Origin: JAJKJG01 sp036556825
GTDB taxonomy: Bacteria; Pseudomonadota; Alphaproteobacteria; Rhizobiales; Beijerinckiaceae
Reading direction: 5' to 3'
Assembly (NCBI GenBank): GCA_036556825.1
Contig: DATBIR010000055.1
Span: 1 to 47,172, forward strand
DNA: 47,172 bases
Below are positions 1-8,224 of this stretch, one piece after another. The notes beneath the pieces were generated by a model. The model was not told the origin of the DNA. It did no database searches and worked only from the letters and a program-made list of their open reading frames with translations. The translations under genes and the position numbers were made by a program. Positions within the stretch are counted from its first letter, which is position 1, and the number at the start of each line of letters is the position of its first letter.

Positions 1-374
1 TTCTCGACCTGGAGCGTCGTGACCAGGCTGAAATCGATAAAACTTTCAATCAGGTCGAGGCCGCCGTTGACAGCTTCGTTGACGACGTCGCCGTCCGGGC
101 CGGCGGACTCCACGATGTAGACGTCGTTGACCATACTGCGCACATGGTCGATGCCGCCGCTCGAGCCCTCGATGGCCACGTCGCCGGCGCGGTCGACGAC
201 ATAGGTGTCATTGCCGGCGCCGCCGTGCATCGTGTCGTTGCCGGTACCTCCGTCGAGCAGGTCCCTGCCGCCGCGCCCGAACAAGACGTCATTGCCGCCG
301 AGGCCGCGCATGGCGTCGTTGCCGTTGGTGCCGAGAAGCGTGTTTGGTTTGCCGGTGCCAGTGATGCTGGCCAT
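1..374 (-). CDS. RTX hemolysin-type calcium-binding protein, N-terminal part (cut by window edge)
   Basis: Read on the minus strand from an ATG at 374, preceded by a GGGAG ribosome site. The protein opens with MASITGTGKPNTLLGTNGND and goes straight into glycine/aspartate nonapeptides (GLGGNDVLF, GRGGRDLLDG, GTGNDTMHG, GAGNDTYVVD). These are RTX calcium-binding repeats, which in the known family fold into a parallel beta-roll when Ca2+ binds outside the cell. There is no N-terminal signal peptide, as expected for type I secretion, whose signal would be at the C-terminus beyond the window. The rest (about residues 45-124) has the non-repeat beta-strand sequence typical of spacers between repeat blocks. 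The function of the whole protein cannot be told from this fragment. Confidence 0.85.
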   Translation of the reverse strand, partial: MASITGTGKPNTLLGTNGNDAMRGLGGNDVLFGRGGRDLLDGGTGNDTMHGGAGNDTYVVDRAGDVAIEGSSGGIDHVRSMVNDVYIVESAGPDGDVVNEAVNGGLDLIESFIDFSLVTTLQVE

Positions 375-736
375 GGCAGGATCTCCCGCACCACCGAGGC
401 GGCTGTGCCCGCAGGCGATCCATGCCGAGCCGAACGGAGCTTTGGGCCAGGGCAACCCGGCTCTCTCCAGCGAGGCGCAGGATGGATGCGTCGTCCCGCC
501 TGTTTATCAATAGGGTTTTTGGTCAGGCGAGCTGAACGTATTGGCGCCTTAGCAATCCCTCGATTACGGGCTCAACACTAGCCGCAATGGCCGCTGGGTC
601 AACGCGCCTTCTGCAAAGGATTCAGACTCCGTATGGCCGCAGCAGGCAAGCGATGTATTCGCCTCCCAGCAGGTGGTGGGCCGCTCAATCCTGGCAATGC
701 CGGTGCGGCGCGGGTCGTCACCCGCCCGCAACGCCC
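375..736. other. Gap without a recognisable gene
   Basis: I see no convincing gene here. The open frames are antisense or out-of-frame extensions of the RTX and neighbouring genes and lack ribosome sites. The stretch should hold the promoter of the RTX gene, but no clear promoter or terminator stands out. Confidence 0.5.
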
Positions 737-1114
737 CTAGGCCTCGTGCTCGGCAAGCGCAGCGCTGGCGCTGTTCATGGCTTCGGCAAAGGCGGTGAAG
801 AAGGCTGCGACCTCGACCATGGCGCGATGATGCGCTTCGCCCTCGAGCCCGGCACGAGCCGGCAGATCGGCGAGCCGCTCGAGGGCGGGCCGCACCGCGC
901 CGAGTGCCGAGGCGACCGACGCGACGGTGCGGTCGGCGGCCTCGCCGCGGTCGAGGCCGAAGCGGACGGCCGCGCCGGCGACACGCATCACGTCGTAGAG
1001 GCCGTTCGATTCAGGCGCGAGTTTGGTCGCCTGCTCGATCCGCGCGAAGGCTTCCGGCGCAAGGCCCAGCATTGCGCAGGCCTCCTCGCGGCTCAGCCGG
1101 TTCGATCCTGTCAT
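737..1114 (-). CDS. Hypothetical alpha-helical protein, 125 aa
   Basis: I do not recognise a family. The protein is almost all helix-forming residues (Ala, Leu, Glu, Arg), with no signal peptide or membrane segment. It starts MTGSNRLSREEACAMLGLAP, and the first 25 residues resemble a short helix-turn-helix-like or helical hairpin segment. The ATG at 1114 has a GAGGG ribosome site about 8 bases upstream, and codon use has strong third-position GC, which supports a real gene. It lies 130 bp upstream of, and on the same strand as, a gap leading to the RTX gene. Probably a small soluble cytoplasmic protein of unknown role. Confidence 0.55.
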   Translation of the reverse strand: MTGSNRLSREEACAMLGLAPEAFARIEQATKLAPESNGLYDVMRVAGAAVRFGLDRGEAADRTVASVASALGAVRPALERLADLPARAGLEGEAHHRAMVEVAAFFTAFAEAMNSASAALAEHEA

Positions 1115-1247
1115 GCACGGGCCCTCGACATGTGAGGCGCATCATCCGACACAGCACGGCTTCGGATCAAGCTCCTCAGCAGTCTGTCCGTCTGTGCATC
1201 GTGCCCTGCCCTCCCGGGGCGGAGAGAGCAGGGTCGGGGTGGAGGGA

Positions 1248-2672
1248 TCAGCCGCGTTGCGCGCGCCGCTCGGCGACGGACCTCGAGATGAAGCTCGGCA
1301 AGCCGTTCGAGCCCGACGCATGTTGCGCCGGTATTCGCTTCGACGCCGCCGGCTGCCCGTGTGCGGGTTGCGACGGCGCCTGCTGCCCGCGCTTGCGGCG
1401 CCGCTTCCTAGAAGCACCCTTGCCGGAGGCCGGAGCGTTGTCGCCGCTCGCGGCCCGATGCTGATGAGCGCGGCGCGGCGCCTGTGACGGCTTGGCATCC
1501 GCCCGGCTTGTTGCGCCTGCAGGCGCAAGCGCGCCGGCTTCCAGGCCTGCGGGGAGCGGCTGCACGGTCAGCTTGATGCGGGTGAGCTTCTCGATGTCAC
1601 GCAAATAGGCGCGTTCCTCGTCGTTGCAGAACGAGATTGCGATCCCGTCGGCGCCGGCCCGGGCGGTGCGGCCGATGCGGTGCACGTAGGATTCGGGAAC
1701 GTTGGGCAGCTCGAAATTGATCACGTGGCTGACGCCCTCGACGTCGATGCCGCGGGCGGCGATGTCCGTGGCAACGAGCACGCGGCACTTGCCCGAGCGG
1801 AATGCGGCCAGGGCGCGCTCGCGCTGCGGCTGGCTCTTATTGCCGTGAATGGCAGCTGCGGCAATGCCGACCTTGTCGAGATAGCGCACGACTTTGTCGG
1901 CGCCATGCTTGGTGCGCGTGAACACGAGCACGCGGTCGATCGTCGGATCCGCCAGAACGGTCGCTAGCAGCGCCGGCTTATGCGCGCTTGCGATGAAGGT
2001 CACGCGCTGCTCGACGCGTTCGGCCGTGGTTGCGACCGGTGCAACCGCAACCTTGGCAGGATCGCGCAGATATGCGTCCGCCAGCGCGGCAATATTGTTC
2101 GGCATGGTTGCCGAGAAGAACAGGGTCTGCCGCTCGCGCGGGAGCAGCGTCACGATCCGCTTCAAGGCGTGGATGAAGCCGAGATCGAGCATCTGGTCGG
2201 CCTCGTCGAGCACGAGGATTTCGACCTCGCGCAACGTCAGGGCGCGACGGTCGACGAGATCGAGAAGCCGGCCCGGCGTCGCAACCAGGATGTCGACGCC
2301 GCCCGCCAGCGCGCGCTCGTGCTTGCCGACCGAGACGCCGCCGAATACGACGGCCGTCGACAGGCGCATATGGCGTCCATAGGCGCGAAAGCTGTCTGCA
2401 ATCTGCATGGCCAGTTCGCGCGTCGGGCTCAGAACCAGCGTGCGGCAGGCCTTGCGCGTCAGCGGCCGGGGCGCCTTGGCCAAGCGCTCGAGGATGGGCA
2501 GCGCGAAAGCGGCGGTCTTGCCGGTTCCGGTCTGCGCTATGCCGCAAAGATCGCGGCCGTTGAGCACGTGCGGAATGGCCTGCGACTGGATCGGGGTGGG
2601 ATTGGTGTAACCCTCGGTTGCGAGGGCGTTCAGAATCGGCGTGGAAAGGCCGAAGGTCGCGAAATTGGACAA
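1248..2672 (-). CDS. rhlE: DEAD-box ATP-dependent RNA helicase (RhlE type)
   Basis: All superfamily 2 DEAD-box motifs are present in order: Q motif around residues 5-30 (FGLSTPIL...PTPIQ), motif I AQTGTGKT (46-53), PTRELA (83-88), TPGRLLDL, DEAD (156-159), SAT (187-189), VFTRTK (motif IV), ATDIAARGID (motif V) and HRIGRTARAG (motif VI, 331-340). Such enzymes unwind short RNA duplexes and act in ribosome assembly and mRNA decay, often in the cold. The tail from about residue 375 is disordered and rich in Arg, Lys, Ala and Gln, as expected of the RNA-binding tail of RhlE proteins. The start is a TTG at 2672 with AAAGGA seven bases upstream; no in-frame ATG lies near. The long upstream gap could hold a 5' leader. 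Confidence 0.93.
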   Translation of the reverse strand: MSNFATFGLSTPILNALATEGYTNPTPIQSQAIPHVLNGRDLCGIAQTGTGKTAAFALPILERLAKAPRPLTRKACRTLVLSPTRELAMQIADSFRAYGRHMRLSTAVVFGGVSVGKHERALAGGVDILVATPGRLLDLVDRRALTLREVEILVLDEADQMLDLGFIHALKRIVTLLPRERQTLFFSATMPNNIAALADAYLRDPAKVAVAPVATTAERVEQRVTFIASAHKPALLATVLADPTIDRVLVFTRTKHGADKVVRYLDKVGIAAAAIHGNKSQPQRERALAAFRSGKCRVLVATDIAARGIDVEGVSHVINFELPNVPESYVHRIGRTARAGADGIAISFCNDEERAYLRDIEKLTRIKLTVQPLPAGLEAGALAPAGATSRADAKPSQAPRRAHQHRAASGDNAPASGKGASRKRRRKRGQQAPSQPAHGQPAASKRIPAQHASGSNGLPSFISRSVAERRAQRG

Positions 2673-3058
2673 TGTACGTCCTTTGTCAAAGCGGGGAGCC
2701 AGCGGCAGACGCCCGTCACGAGACGGACAAGCCGGCGGCGCTGTGGTCGACCCGCGTGATGAGGGACGGTCCGGGTGAAGAAGCGATTGAAGAAGGAGGC
2801 CGGGTCTCTTGAGGGACCGTCACGCTGCCTCGCTCAAGCCCTCTTTGGGCTGACGCTCTGGGGGGTATATGGACCGTGGCGGGTTAAAAATCAATGCAGA
2901 TTTCCCCTTTTCTTGGGGCGGCGGGCCCGCTTTTCCCCATGGCTTTGTGACCTTCTGCCGGACCTTGGCCCGGCCAAGACGCGGCCGTGACGGCGCGTTC
3001 GGCGTTAACGAATGAGCAAGGAATTGCATGGTGAGATGGCCTCGGCAGGAGGAAGACG
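2673..3058. other. Intergenic region, helicase promoter side, with an odd palindrome
   Basis: No convincing gene. Around 2880-2945 the base composition becomes locally AT-richer (runs such as TTAAAAATC), which fits the promoter of the leftward helicase gene. CTTGGCC-C-GGCCAAG at 2964-2978 is a perfect palindrome with 7-base arms and could be an operator or a small hairpin. Confidence 0.4.
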
Positions 3059-3241
3059 ATGCGACAGCTCCCTTCCCGGTTTGCTCACGTCGATGCGGCG
3101 TCAGCCGCCTCGCTGCAACGCCTCGAATTCCAGATCACATCCCTCCACGCGTGGCTCGACCGCATCGAGACCCGCCTCGACAAGCTCACGGCACTGCGCA
3201 GGGCAGCCGTTACGCAGCGCCCGAAGCGCAGCATGCATTAG
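3059..3241 (+). CDS. Small hypothetical protein, 60 aa
   Basis: The ATG at 3059 follows a near-perfect ribosome site (AGGAGG, six bases away). The protein has an amphipathic central helix (SLQRLEFQITSLHAWLDRIE) with heptad-like leucines and isoleucines, suggesting a short coiled coil, then a basic tail. No signal peptide or membrane segment. The family is not recognised. The strong ribosome site is the main reason to believe it is translated. Confidence 0.5.
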   Translation: MRQLPSRFAHVDAASAASLQRLEFQITSLHAWLDRIETRLDKLTALRRAAVTQRPKRSMH

Positions 3242-3545
3242 AGCGCAAACCGGCGGCGTGGCCCGCCACTGCGCCGAGAGTGTCAAAGCGGGATCGATGT
3301 AACCGAGGCGATCTGTCTTAGATCTGCCGCCCGAAGGTGTTCTTGGCATCCTGTTCGGGCGCCTCTTTGACACCGGCGAACGGGCATCGGCATCGCCATC
3401 TCCTACTGAGCGACATCAGCGCACAGAAAAGGGTCCGTCGCGCCATGACGCCCGTTTGGCGTCAGGTGCCCCCGTTGCCTTGTTCGTGTACAACGGGAGC
3501 TGCCGGCACGCGCTGGCCTCGGGAGACGGACGGGAGGAGACCAGC
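3242..3545. other. Gap without a recognisable gene
   Basis: Nothing convincing is seen on either strand. Open frames here lack ribosome sites and have unlike-protein composition. The stretch probably carries the end of the 60-residue gene's transcript and the promoter of the DUF6494-like gene. Confidence 0.4.
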
Positions 3546-3740
3546 ATGGATGAAGACGCATTCAACATGGCCGTGCGCAAATTCCTCAAGGAGGTCGGCG
3601 TAACCTCGCAACGCGAGATCGAGCGCCTCGTGCGCGAAGGGCAGGCCGCCAAGCCCGCGCTACGCCTGAAAATGACGCTCACGTCGGACGATGCGCCAGG
3701 CTTCGAGCACGTCGTCGAGAGAACCATCGAACTCAGGTGA
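3546..3740 (+). CDS. DUF6494-like small protein, 64 aa
   Basis: Starts at ATG 3546 with GGGAGGAG about 6 bases upstream, a strong ribosome site. The sequence MDEDAFNMAVRKFLKEVGVT, followed by SQREIERLVREG, matches the pattern I associate with the short DUF6494 family of alphaproteobacteria: an N-terminal acidic helix, a conserved FLK-VGVTSQREIE core and a variable tail. The role is unknown. The helix pair suggests a small soluble protein, perhaps a protein-binding adaptor. The family assignment is from memory of the motif, so moderate confidence. Confidence 0.7.
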   Translation: MDEDAFNMAVRKFLKEVGVTSQREIERLVREGQAAKPALRLKMTLTSDDAPGFEHVVERTIELR

Positions 3741-3816
3741 GCCTACAGCGCGGCTGCGCCGCAATATCTGGATCGTGAAGGCAGATCACGGACACCATCG
3801 CTAGAGTGCCGTGCCG

Positions 3817-5394
3817 ATGACCCAGGTGCTGATCGCCGGAGCAGGTCCGACCGGCCTCACATTGGCGCTATGGCTGAGCCGCCTCGGCGTGCCATTGCGC
3901 ATCATCGACAAGGCCGCCGAGCCCGGCACCACCTCCCGGGCGCTCGTCATGCACGCGCGCACGCTCGAATTCGATCGGCAGATCGGGCTGGCCGAGACGC
4001 TGATTGCGCGCGGGCAGGAATTCGTCGCGGCCAACCTTTGGGTGCGGGGAAAGAGACGGGTGCGTGTGCCGCTCGGAGCGATCGGCAAGGGCCTAAGCCC
4101 TTTTCCATATGTTCTGATCCTGCCGCAGGACGAGCACGAACGCATTCTGATCGACCGGCTCCGCGACATCGGCGTCGAGGTCGAGCGTCGTACCGAGATC
4201 ACCGGATTTGATGCCAACGGCGCCCGCGTTCTCGCCCGCCTGCGCGCGGCCGACGGACGTGACGAAACCTGCGAAGCCGCTTTTCTTGCAGGCTGCGACG
4301 GCGCCCATTCCACCGTGCGCCAGGGACTTGGCATCGGCTTCCCGGGCGGCACCTATGCGCACGTCTTTTTTGTTGCCGACGTGGAAGCGAGCGGCCCCGC
4401 AATCACGGGCGAGCTGCACGTGGCCCTCGACGACGCCGACTTCCTCGCCGTCTTCCCGATGAAAGGAACGAGCCGCGCCCGGCTCGTCGGCACCGTGCAA
4501 CAAGGCGCGGTGGCAGACGCTCGGAGATTGTCGTGGCAGGATGTCAGCGCCGCCGCGATCGAGCGGCTCCGCATCGACATCGAGCGGGTCAACTGGTTCT
4601 CGACCTATCACGTGCACCATCGCGTCGCCGACCGATTCCGCAAGGGGCGCGTCTTCCTGGCGGGCGATGCGGCCCACATCCACAGCCCCGTCGGCGGGCA
4701 AGGCATGAACACCGGCATCGGCGATGCCGTGAACCTGTCCTGGAAGCTGGCCGCGGTCGTGCAGGGCTCGGCCCGTCCGTCGCTGCTCGACAGCTACGAG
4801 CCCGAGCGCATCGCCTTTGCACAACGCCTCGTCGCCACGACCGACAAGGCCTTCACGATTGTCACAAGCCCTGGCCGCCTGGCGCGGTTCGTGCGCACCG
4901 AGGTGGTGCCCCTGATCCTGCCGCGTCTGGTGGCGTGCAAGCGCTTCCGCGGCCTGATGTTCCGCACCGTCTCCCAGATCGCGGTCGACTACCGCACCAG
5001 CCCATTGAGCGCGGGCCGTGCCGGGAACATCCGCGGTGGCGACCGCCTGCCGTGGGTCCAGCCCGATGCGGCCCAGGATGTCGACAACGACAATTTCGCG
5101 CCGCTGACGTCGCTCGGCTGGCAGGTGCATGTTTATGGCGACAGCAATCCCAAGCTGGCGCACACATGCGCAGCAATGGACCTGCCACTGCACGTCTTCC
5201 CGTGGCGGCGCGCGGCCCAGGAAGCGGGGCTGAAGCACGATGCGCTGTACCTGGTGCGCCCCGACGGCTACGTCGCCCTTGCCGCTGGCGGCAACGAAGC
5301 GGGCGAGATCAAACGATATTTCGATACGCAGGGCCTCGCGGGAGCCGGCCGCAGGCCGCGGGCCGCGCCGCCGCGCTCACGACCCGCTAGTTGA
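3817..5394 (+). CDS. FAD-dependent aromatic monooxygenase (PheA/TfdB/MhpA-like family)
   Basis: Group A flavoprotein monooxygenase of about 525 residues. Seen: the Rossmann FAD-binding motif GAGPTG near residue 8, the DG motif GCDGAHSTVR near 160, and the GD motif RVFLAGDAAH near 280 followed by GGQGMNTGIGDAVNLSWKLA. This is the standard order for enzymes that hydroxylate phenols and related aromatics with NADPH and O2. The C-terminal 120 residues form the thioredoxin-like domain of the PheA/TfdB group. The ATG at 3817 is preferred (MTQVLIAGAGPTG); a GTG two codons earlier at 3811 is possible. No clear ribosome site is visible. The substrate cannot be inferred, and there is no aromatic-ring cleavage gene nearby. 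The stop overlaps the convergent gene on the minus strand by 8 bases. Confidence 0.88.
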   Translation: MTQVLIAGAGPTGLTLALWLSRLGVPLRIIDKAAEPGTTSRALVMHARTLEFDRQIGLAETLIARGQEFVAANLWVRGKRRVRVPLGAIGKGLSPFPYVLILPQDEHERILIDRLRDIGVEVERRTEITGFDANGARVLARLRAADGRDETCEAAFLAGCDGAHSTVRQGLGIGFPGGTYAHVFFVADVEASGPAITGELHVALDDADFLAVFPMKGTSRARLVGTVQQGAVADARRLSWQDVSAAAIERLRIDIERVNWFSTYHVHHRVADRFRKGRVFLAGDAAHIHSPVGGQGMNTGIGDAVNLSWKLAAVVQGSARPSLLDSYEPERIAFAQRLVATTDKAFTIVTSPGRLARFVRTEVVPLILPRLVACKRFRGLMFRTVSQIAVDYRTSPLSAGRAGNIRGGDRLPWVQPDAAQDVDNDNFAPLTSLGWQVHVYGDSNPKLAHTCAAMDLPLHVFPWRRAAQEAGLKHDALYLVRPDGYVALAAGGNEAGEIKRYFDTQGLAGAGRRPRAAPPRSRPAS

Positions 5395-5716
5395 TTGTGC
5401 GTTTCGGCTGCAACGGACCCGGCGCGGACATTGTTGGCTGGGGGGTGGCGTCCCAAATATCCTGCGCAAGGATCAGCAGGTAGCGCGTGGCGAAGGCCAG
5501 AACGGGCTCGGCGTGCTCGGTCTGGATTTCGATTCCGATGAGCATGAGCCTGACCCGGTCGCGGACCGCCGGCGGCATCGCCGCAAGCGACCATTGCAGG
5601 TCGCGACAATCCACGTCGGAGAGGCCGGCGCGCATGGCGATGCTTTCAATCATGCCGCAAAGAAAGCGCACGCAGCGCTGGAAATCGCTGGGATTGGGCC
5701 GCAAAAGCTGCGTCAT
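5387..5716 (-). CDS. Hypothetical protein, 109 aa
   Basis: The family is not recognised. The protein is soluble and helical, with two cysteines in the first third (RCVRFLCGMIES) and a core rich in Leu, Arg and Asp. Its 3' end overlaps the monooxygenase stop by 8 bases on the other strand. The start ATG at 5716 has AAGACC-type purines only weakly resembling a ribosome site. Third-position GC is high, as in true genes nearby. A role cannot be suggested. Confidence 0.5.
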   Translation of the reverse strand: MTQLLRPNPSDFQRCVRFLCGMIESIAMRAGLSDVDCRDLQWSLAAMPPAVRDRVRLMLIGIEIQTEHAEPVLAFATRYLLILAQDIWDATPQPTMSAPGPLQPKRTIN

Positions 5717-5886
5717 GGGGAAGACCCCTCTGCCGGCTCGGCTTCGACCGACGCATGGGCGACGTCCCGGTCAGGCTCAATGATTCGGGTTAACGTTCGC
5801 TGACCAGACTCGCGGGTCAAATTGCAGGCGCAGCAGCCGGCCACGTTCCTCTTGGTCGCATGATCTTTCTGGCGAAGCGGTGACGA

Positions 5887-5907
5887 CCCCCGGATCAAGT
5901 CCGGGGG
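5887..5907. repeat. REP-like hairpin with GGATCAAGTCC core
   Basis: CCCCCGGA-tcaag-TCCGGGGG is an 8-base perfect stem with a 5-base loop. Its core GGATCAAGTCC is the reverse complement of GGACTTGATCC, the hallmark of a palindromic repeat I know to be scattered between genes in many alphaproteobacterial genomes. It sits between the 3' side of an unknown gene and the 3' end of the NTF2-like gene, where such repeats usually lie. It could also act as a transcript end. Confidence 0.6.
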
Positions 5908-5976
5908 CCGGCTTTCGCCGGGTCGTTCCGCAGGAAGGCATGGCCTTCGCGGGTGCGACAGGCCGGTCCGAGGCTC

Positions 5977-6441
5977 TCAACCCTGCCGCTTCAGCAGGGC
6001 GCGCAGCTCCTGCGTGAGCTGCTCCTTCTCGTGGTGACGCCCGTGGAAAGCGGCCGGCGTGTTGTGGAACATCTCGATGCGCCACGGTCCGCCGGCATCG
6101 CGCGAGGCGACCAGCGTCTGGATGGTGTTGAGGTCGGGATTGATGTCGTTGCCGCCGGACGCGACCATGCCGGCGACGGCGCGCAGCAGGGCTGCGGCGC
6201 CGCCGAGCGCGCGCACCTCACGTACCTTGCCGACGAAAGCCGGCGTCGGACGGCTGGCGAAGACCGGGGCGAGGTGGCTTTCGATGTCGGATCGGCCGTT
6301 GGCGACGCTGCCATCGAACCCGACCTGGCTGCCGTTGGCCGTGAAAAGGCCGGCCATGGCGGCGGCATCGCGCTTGTTCCATGCGGCGAGGAGATCCTGG
6401 TAAAGGCGGGCCAGGGCCTGCTCGAGCTCAGGGTCGGGCAT
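5977..6441 (-). CDS. NTF2-like / SnoaL-like protein of the SgcJ/EcaC type
   Basis: A 154-residue protein with the cone-shaped alpha+beta NTF2-like pattern: an N-terminal helix (LEQALARLYQDLLAAWNKRD), the A-AM-GLFTANG turn, a long antiparallel sheet and a final strand containing WRIEMFHNTPA. This matches the SgcJ/EcaC family, whose members are often annotated as oxidoreductases although the biochemical role is mostly unknown. The start is at the ATG 6441 because AGGAGG lies six bases before it; a longer frame starting further upstream has no ribosome site. It is divergent from the chromate transporter genes, with about 110 bp between them. A shared function is not shown. Confidence 0.75.
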   Translation of the reverse strand: MPDPELEQALARLYQDLLAAWNKRDAAAMAGLFTANGSQVGFDGSVANGRSDIESHLAPVFASRPTPAFVGKVREVRALGGAAALLRAVAGMVASGGNDINPDLNTIQTLVASRDAGGPWRIEMFHNTPAAFHGRHHEKEQLTQELRALLKRQG

Positions 6442-6549
6442 AAGGGCCTCCTGTGCGTCCCGTTCAATCTTTTCGTGAACCGGCTCGCCACGTGCCGGGA
6501 TCATGGACTAGGTAGCACGCGACAACCAGGCGGCCATGCGAGGTCAACC

Positions 6550-7122
6550 ATGCAAATAGACAGCGAGGCCGAGGCTGCCGAACGAGTTTCCTTGCTGGCG
6601 CTCTACCGTGTCTTCTTCTGGATCGGCGTCTACAGCTTCGGAGGCGGGCTCACGCCATGGATGTTTCGCGAGGTGGTGGAGCTGCGCAGATGGATGACGC
6701 GGGACCAGTTCCTGTCCGGGGTCGCCGTCGCTCAGGTCCTGCCGGGCGTGAACTCGACCAACCTCGCCATCTTCATCGGCCAGCGGCTGCGCGGCGTGCC
6801 GGGCGCGACGACGGCCCTGCTGGCGATGCTGACCGCGCCCTTCGGCTTCGTGCTCGCGGCAGCGCTGATCTACGACCGCCTGCTCGCGATCCCGCTGGTC
6901 GCGGTGGCCCTGGTCGGAACGGCGGCCGCGGCGACCGGCATGCTGCTGCGCATGGGGCTGGTTTCGGCGCAGGCCGGCTTGCGCGGCGTGACGTCCGCGC
7001 TCGTCATGACGGCCACCTTCGTCTGCGTCGGCGTGCTGAAATGGCCCGTCCTGCCCGTGCTGGCGGTGATCGTCCCGCTGAGCATCGCCAGTGCCTGGCC
7101 GCGGAAGGCCGATCATGCGTGA
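6550..7122 (+). CDS. chrA: Chromate transporter, N-terminal half (short-chain CHR, first gene)
   Basis: A 190-residue membrane protein with about five hydrophobic segments. It opens with the CHR-family signature FFWIGVYSFGGGLTPWMFRE and contains VAVAQVLPGVNSTNLAIFIG, the second conserved loop of the domain. CHR proteins with one domain work as pairs of oppositely oriented halves that export chromate or related oxyanions from the cytoplasm. The second half follows directly and its ATG overlaps this stop (ATGCGTGA at 7115-7122), so the two are translationally coupled. The ATG at 6550 is the first plausible start; the long in-frame extension upstream is antisense to the NTF2-like gene and is rejected. 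Confidence 0.88.
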   Translation: MQIDSEAEAAERVSLLALYRVFFWIGVYSFGGGLTPWMFREVVELRRWMTRDQFLSGVAVAQVLPGVNSTNLAIFIGQRLRGVPGATTALLAMLTAPFGFVLAAALIYDRLLAIPLVAVALVGTAAAATGMLLRMGLVSAQAGLRGVTSALVMTATFVCVGVLKWPVLPVLAVIVPLSIASAWPRKADHA

Positions 7123-7648
7123 CGACAACCTTCTCACCCTCGTCATTGTCCTGGCGCCGTTATCGATTGCGGCGATCGGCGGCGCCACCGGGATCTACGC
7201 CCCGCTGCAGCACGCCACGGTCGAGGTCAGGCACTGGCTGACCCCGCGCGAGTTCCTTGACCTGTTCGCGATCGCGCGCGTGACGCCGGGTCCGAGTTCG
7301 ATGCTGGTGACGCTTATCGGCTGGAAGATCGCCGGTCTCGCAGGCGCGCTCGTCGCCACGCTGGCGCTCTACGTGCCCTCATCGATGCTCTGCTACGCGG
7401 TCGCGCACATATGGGACAAGCACCGCGGCAAGGCCTGGCACGGCGCGCTCGAGCGCGGGCTCGCGCCGGTCGGGGCGGGCCTCGTATTCGCGGGTCTGAT
7501 GGCGATCCTGCGTCTCAACGACGCCGGCCCTCTCGCCTGGGTGATCGTGGGAGGCGTCGCGGGCTTGCTGACCTGGCGGCCCAAGCTGCACCCCTTCCTG
7601 CTGCTGCTCGGCGGGGCGGGCCTGTTCGTCGCAGCGGAGTGGTTCTGA
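7115..7648 (+). CDS. chrA: Chromate transporter, second half (short-chain CHR)
   Basis: A 177-residue membrane protein with about five hydrophobic segments. The CHR signature appears in degenerate form as LAPLSIAAIGGATGIYAPLQ, followed by WLTPREFLDLFAIARVTPGP, the conserved partner motif. It begins inside the stop of the first half, so the two products are probably made in equal amounts and form one heterodimeric transporter. The substrate is named chromate by family; sulfate or another anion is possible. A strong hairpin without a T-run follows the stop. Confidence 0.87.
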   Translation: MRDDNLLTLVIVLAPLSIAAIGGATGIYAPLQHATVEVRHWLTPREFLDLFAIARVTPGPSSMLVTLIGWKIAGLAGALVATLALYVPSSMLCYAVAHIWDKHRGKAWHGALERGLAPVGAGLVFAGLMAILRLNDAGPLAWVIVGGVAGLLTWRPKLHPFLLLLGGAGLFVAAEWF

Positions 7649-7670
7649 TCGTCCAATAGGGCGACGGCTC

Positions 7671-7693
7671 GCGGGAGCGCCCGACGCTCCCGC
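7671..7693 (+). terminator. Hairpin downstream of chromate transporter pair
   Basis: GCGGGAGCG-cccga-CGCTCCCGC is a 9-base perfect stem with a 5-base loop, starting 22 bases after the stop. There is no clear T-run, so it is terminator-like rather than a certain intrinsic terminator. It may also serve the convergent basic-protein gene. Confidence 0.55.
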
Positions 7694-7745
7694 CATTCGT
7701 CCGCCGCTATGAGGCCGCTCGACCTCTCCTGTCTGGAGAGGAACC

Positions 7746-8063
7746 TTAGCTCGCCTTCTTCTTTGCCGCGTTGCGCTTGCGGGTGGCAGCTGCCTTCTTG
7801 GCCGAGGCCGAACGCGCTGCCGCCGGGCGTGCCGCCGACGCGGCGCCGCCGCGCTTGCCGCCACGCTGCGCGGACACCTTGGTATCCTTCTTGCCACGAC
7901 CGGAGCCGCTCTTGTTGCCGCCACCGCTCTCCTTGTTGACGGTCGCGTAGGCGCGCCGCTTCGCTTCCTTGGAGGAGGTGCCGCGCGACTTGTACGAGTC
8001 GGCGATGTGCTCGGCCTTGCGCTTCTGCTTCGCGGTGTATTTCGATTTGTCGCCTCGGGGCAT
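7746..8063 (-). CDS. Lys/Ala-rich basic protein (often named plasmid stabilisation protein)
   Basis: The 105-residue protein has a conserved N-terminal part, MPRGDKSKYTAKQKRKAEHI...RAYATVNKESGGG, which I recognise from short alphaproteobacterial proteins often labelled plasmid stabilisation protein without functional proof. It ends in a lysine/alanine tail (AKKAAATRKRNAAKKKAS) like that of histone H1 or AlgP. Inference: nucleic-acid binding, perhaps a small chromatin protein. The start is set at 8063 because AAGGAG lies about 7 bases before that ATG; longer in-frame starts have no ribosome site. No membrane segments or signal peptide. Confidence 0.75.
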   Translation of the reverse strand: MPRGDKSKYTAKQKRKAEHIADSYKSRGTSSKEAKRRAYATVNKESGGGNKSGSGRGKKDTKVSAQRGGKRGGAASAARPAAARSASAKKAAATRKRNAAKKKAS

Positions 8064-8224
8064 CTGCTTCTCCTTGGCCATGCCGCGAACCATGAACTCC
8101 CATTGCAGGACGATGTTCCCGAGCGGCCTCGAGCCGGGTCGATCGCCGCCGCTCAATGACGCGTCGGGAAGGCCTATGCTAGGCTGATCGACAAGGACGC
8201 GCCCCACTCCGAGCGGAAGACGCA

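Noticed and set aside
5953..6549. Upstream in-frame extension of the chromate transporter
   Set aside because: It is antisense to the NTF2-like gene, and the transporter signature starts just after ATG 6550.
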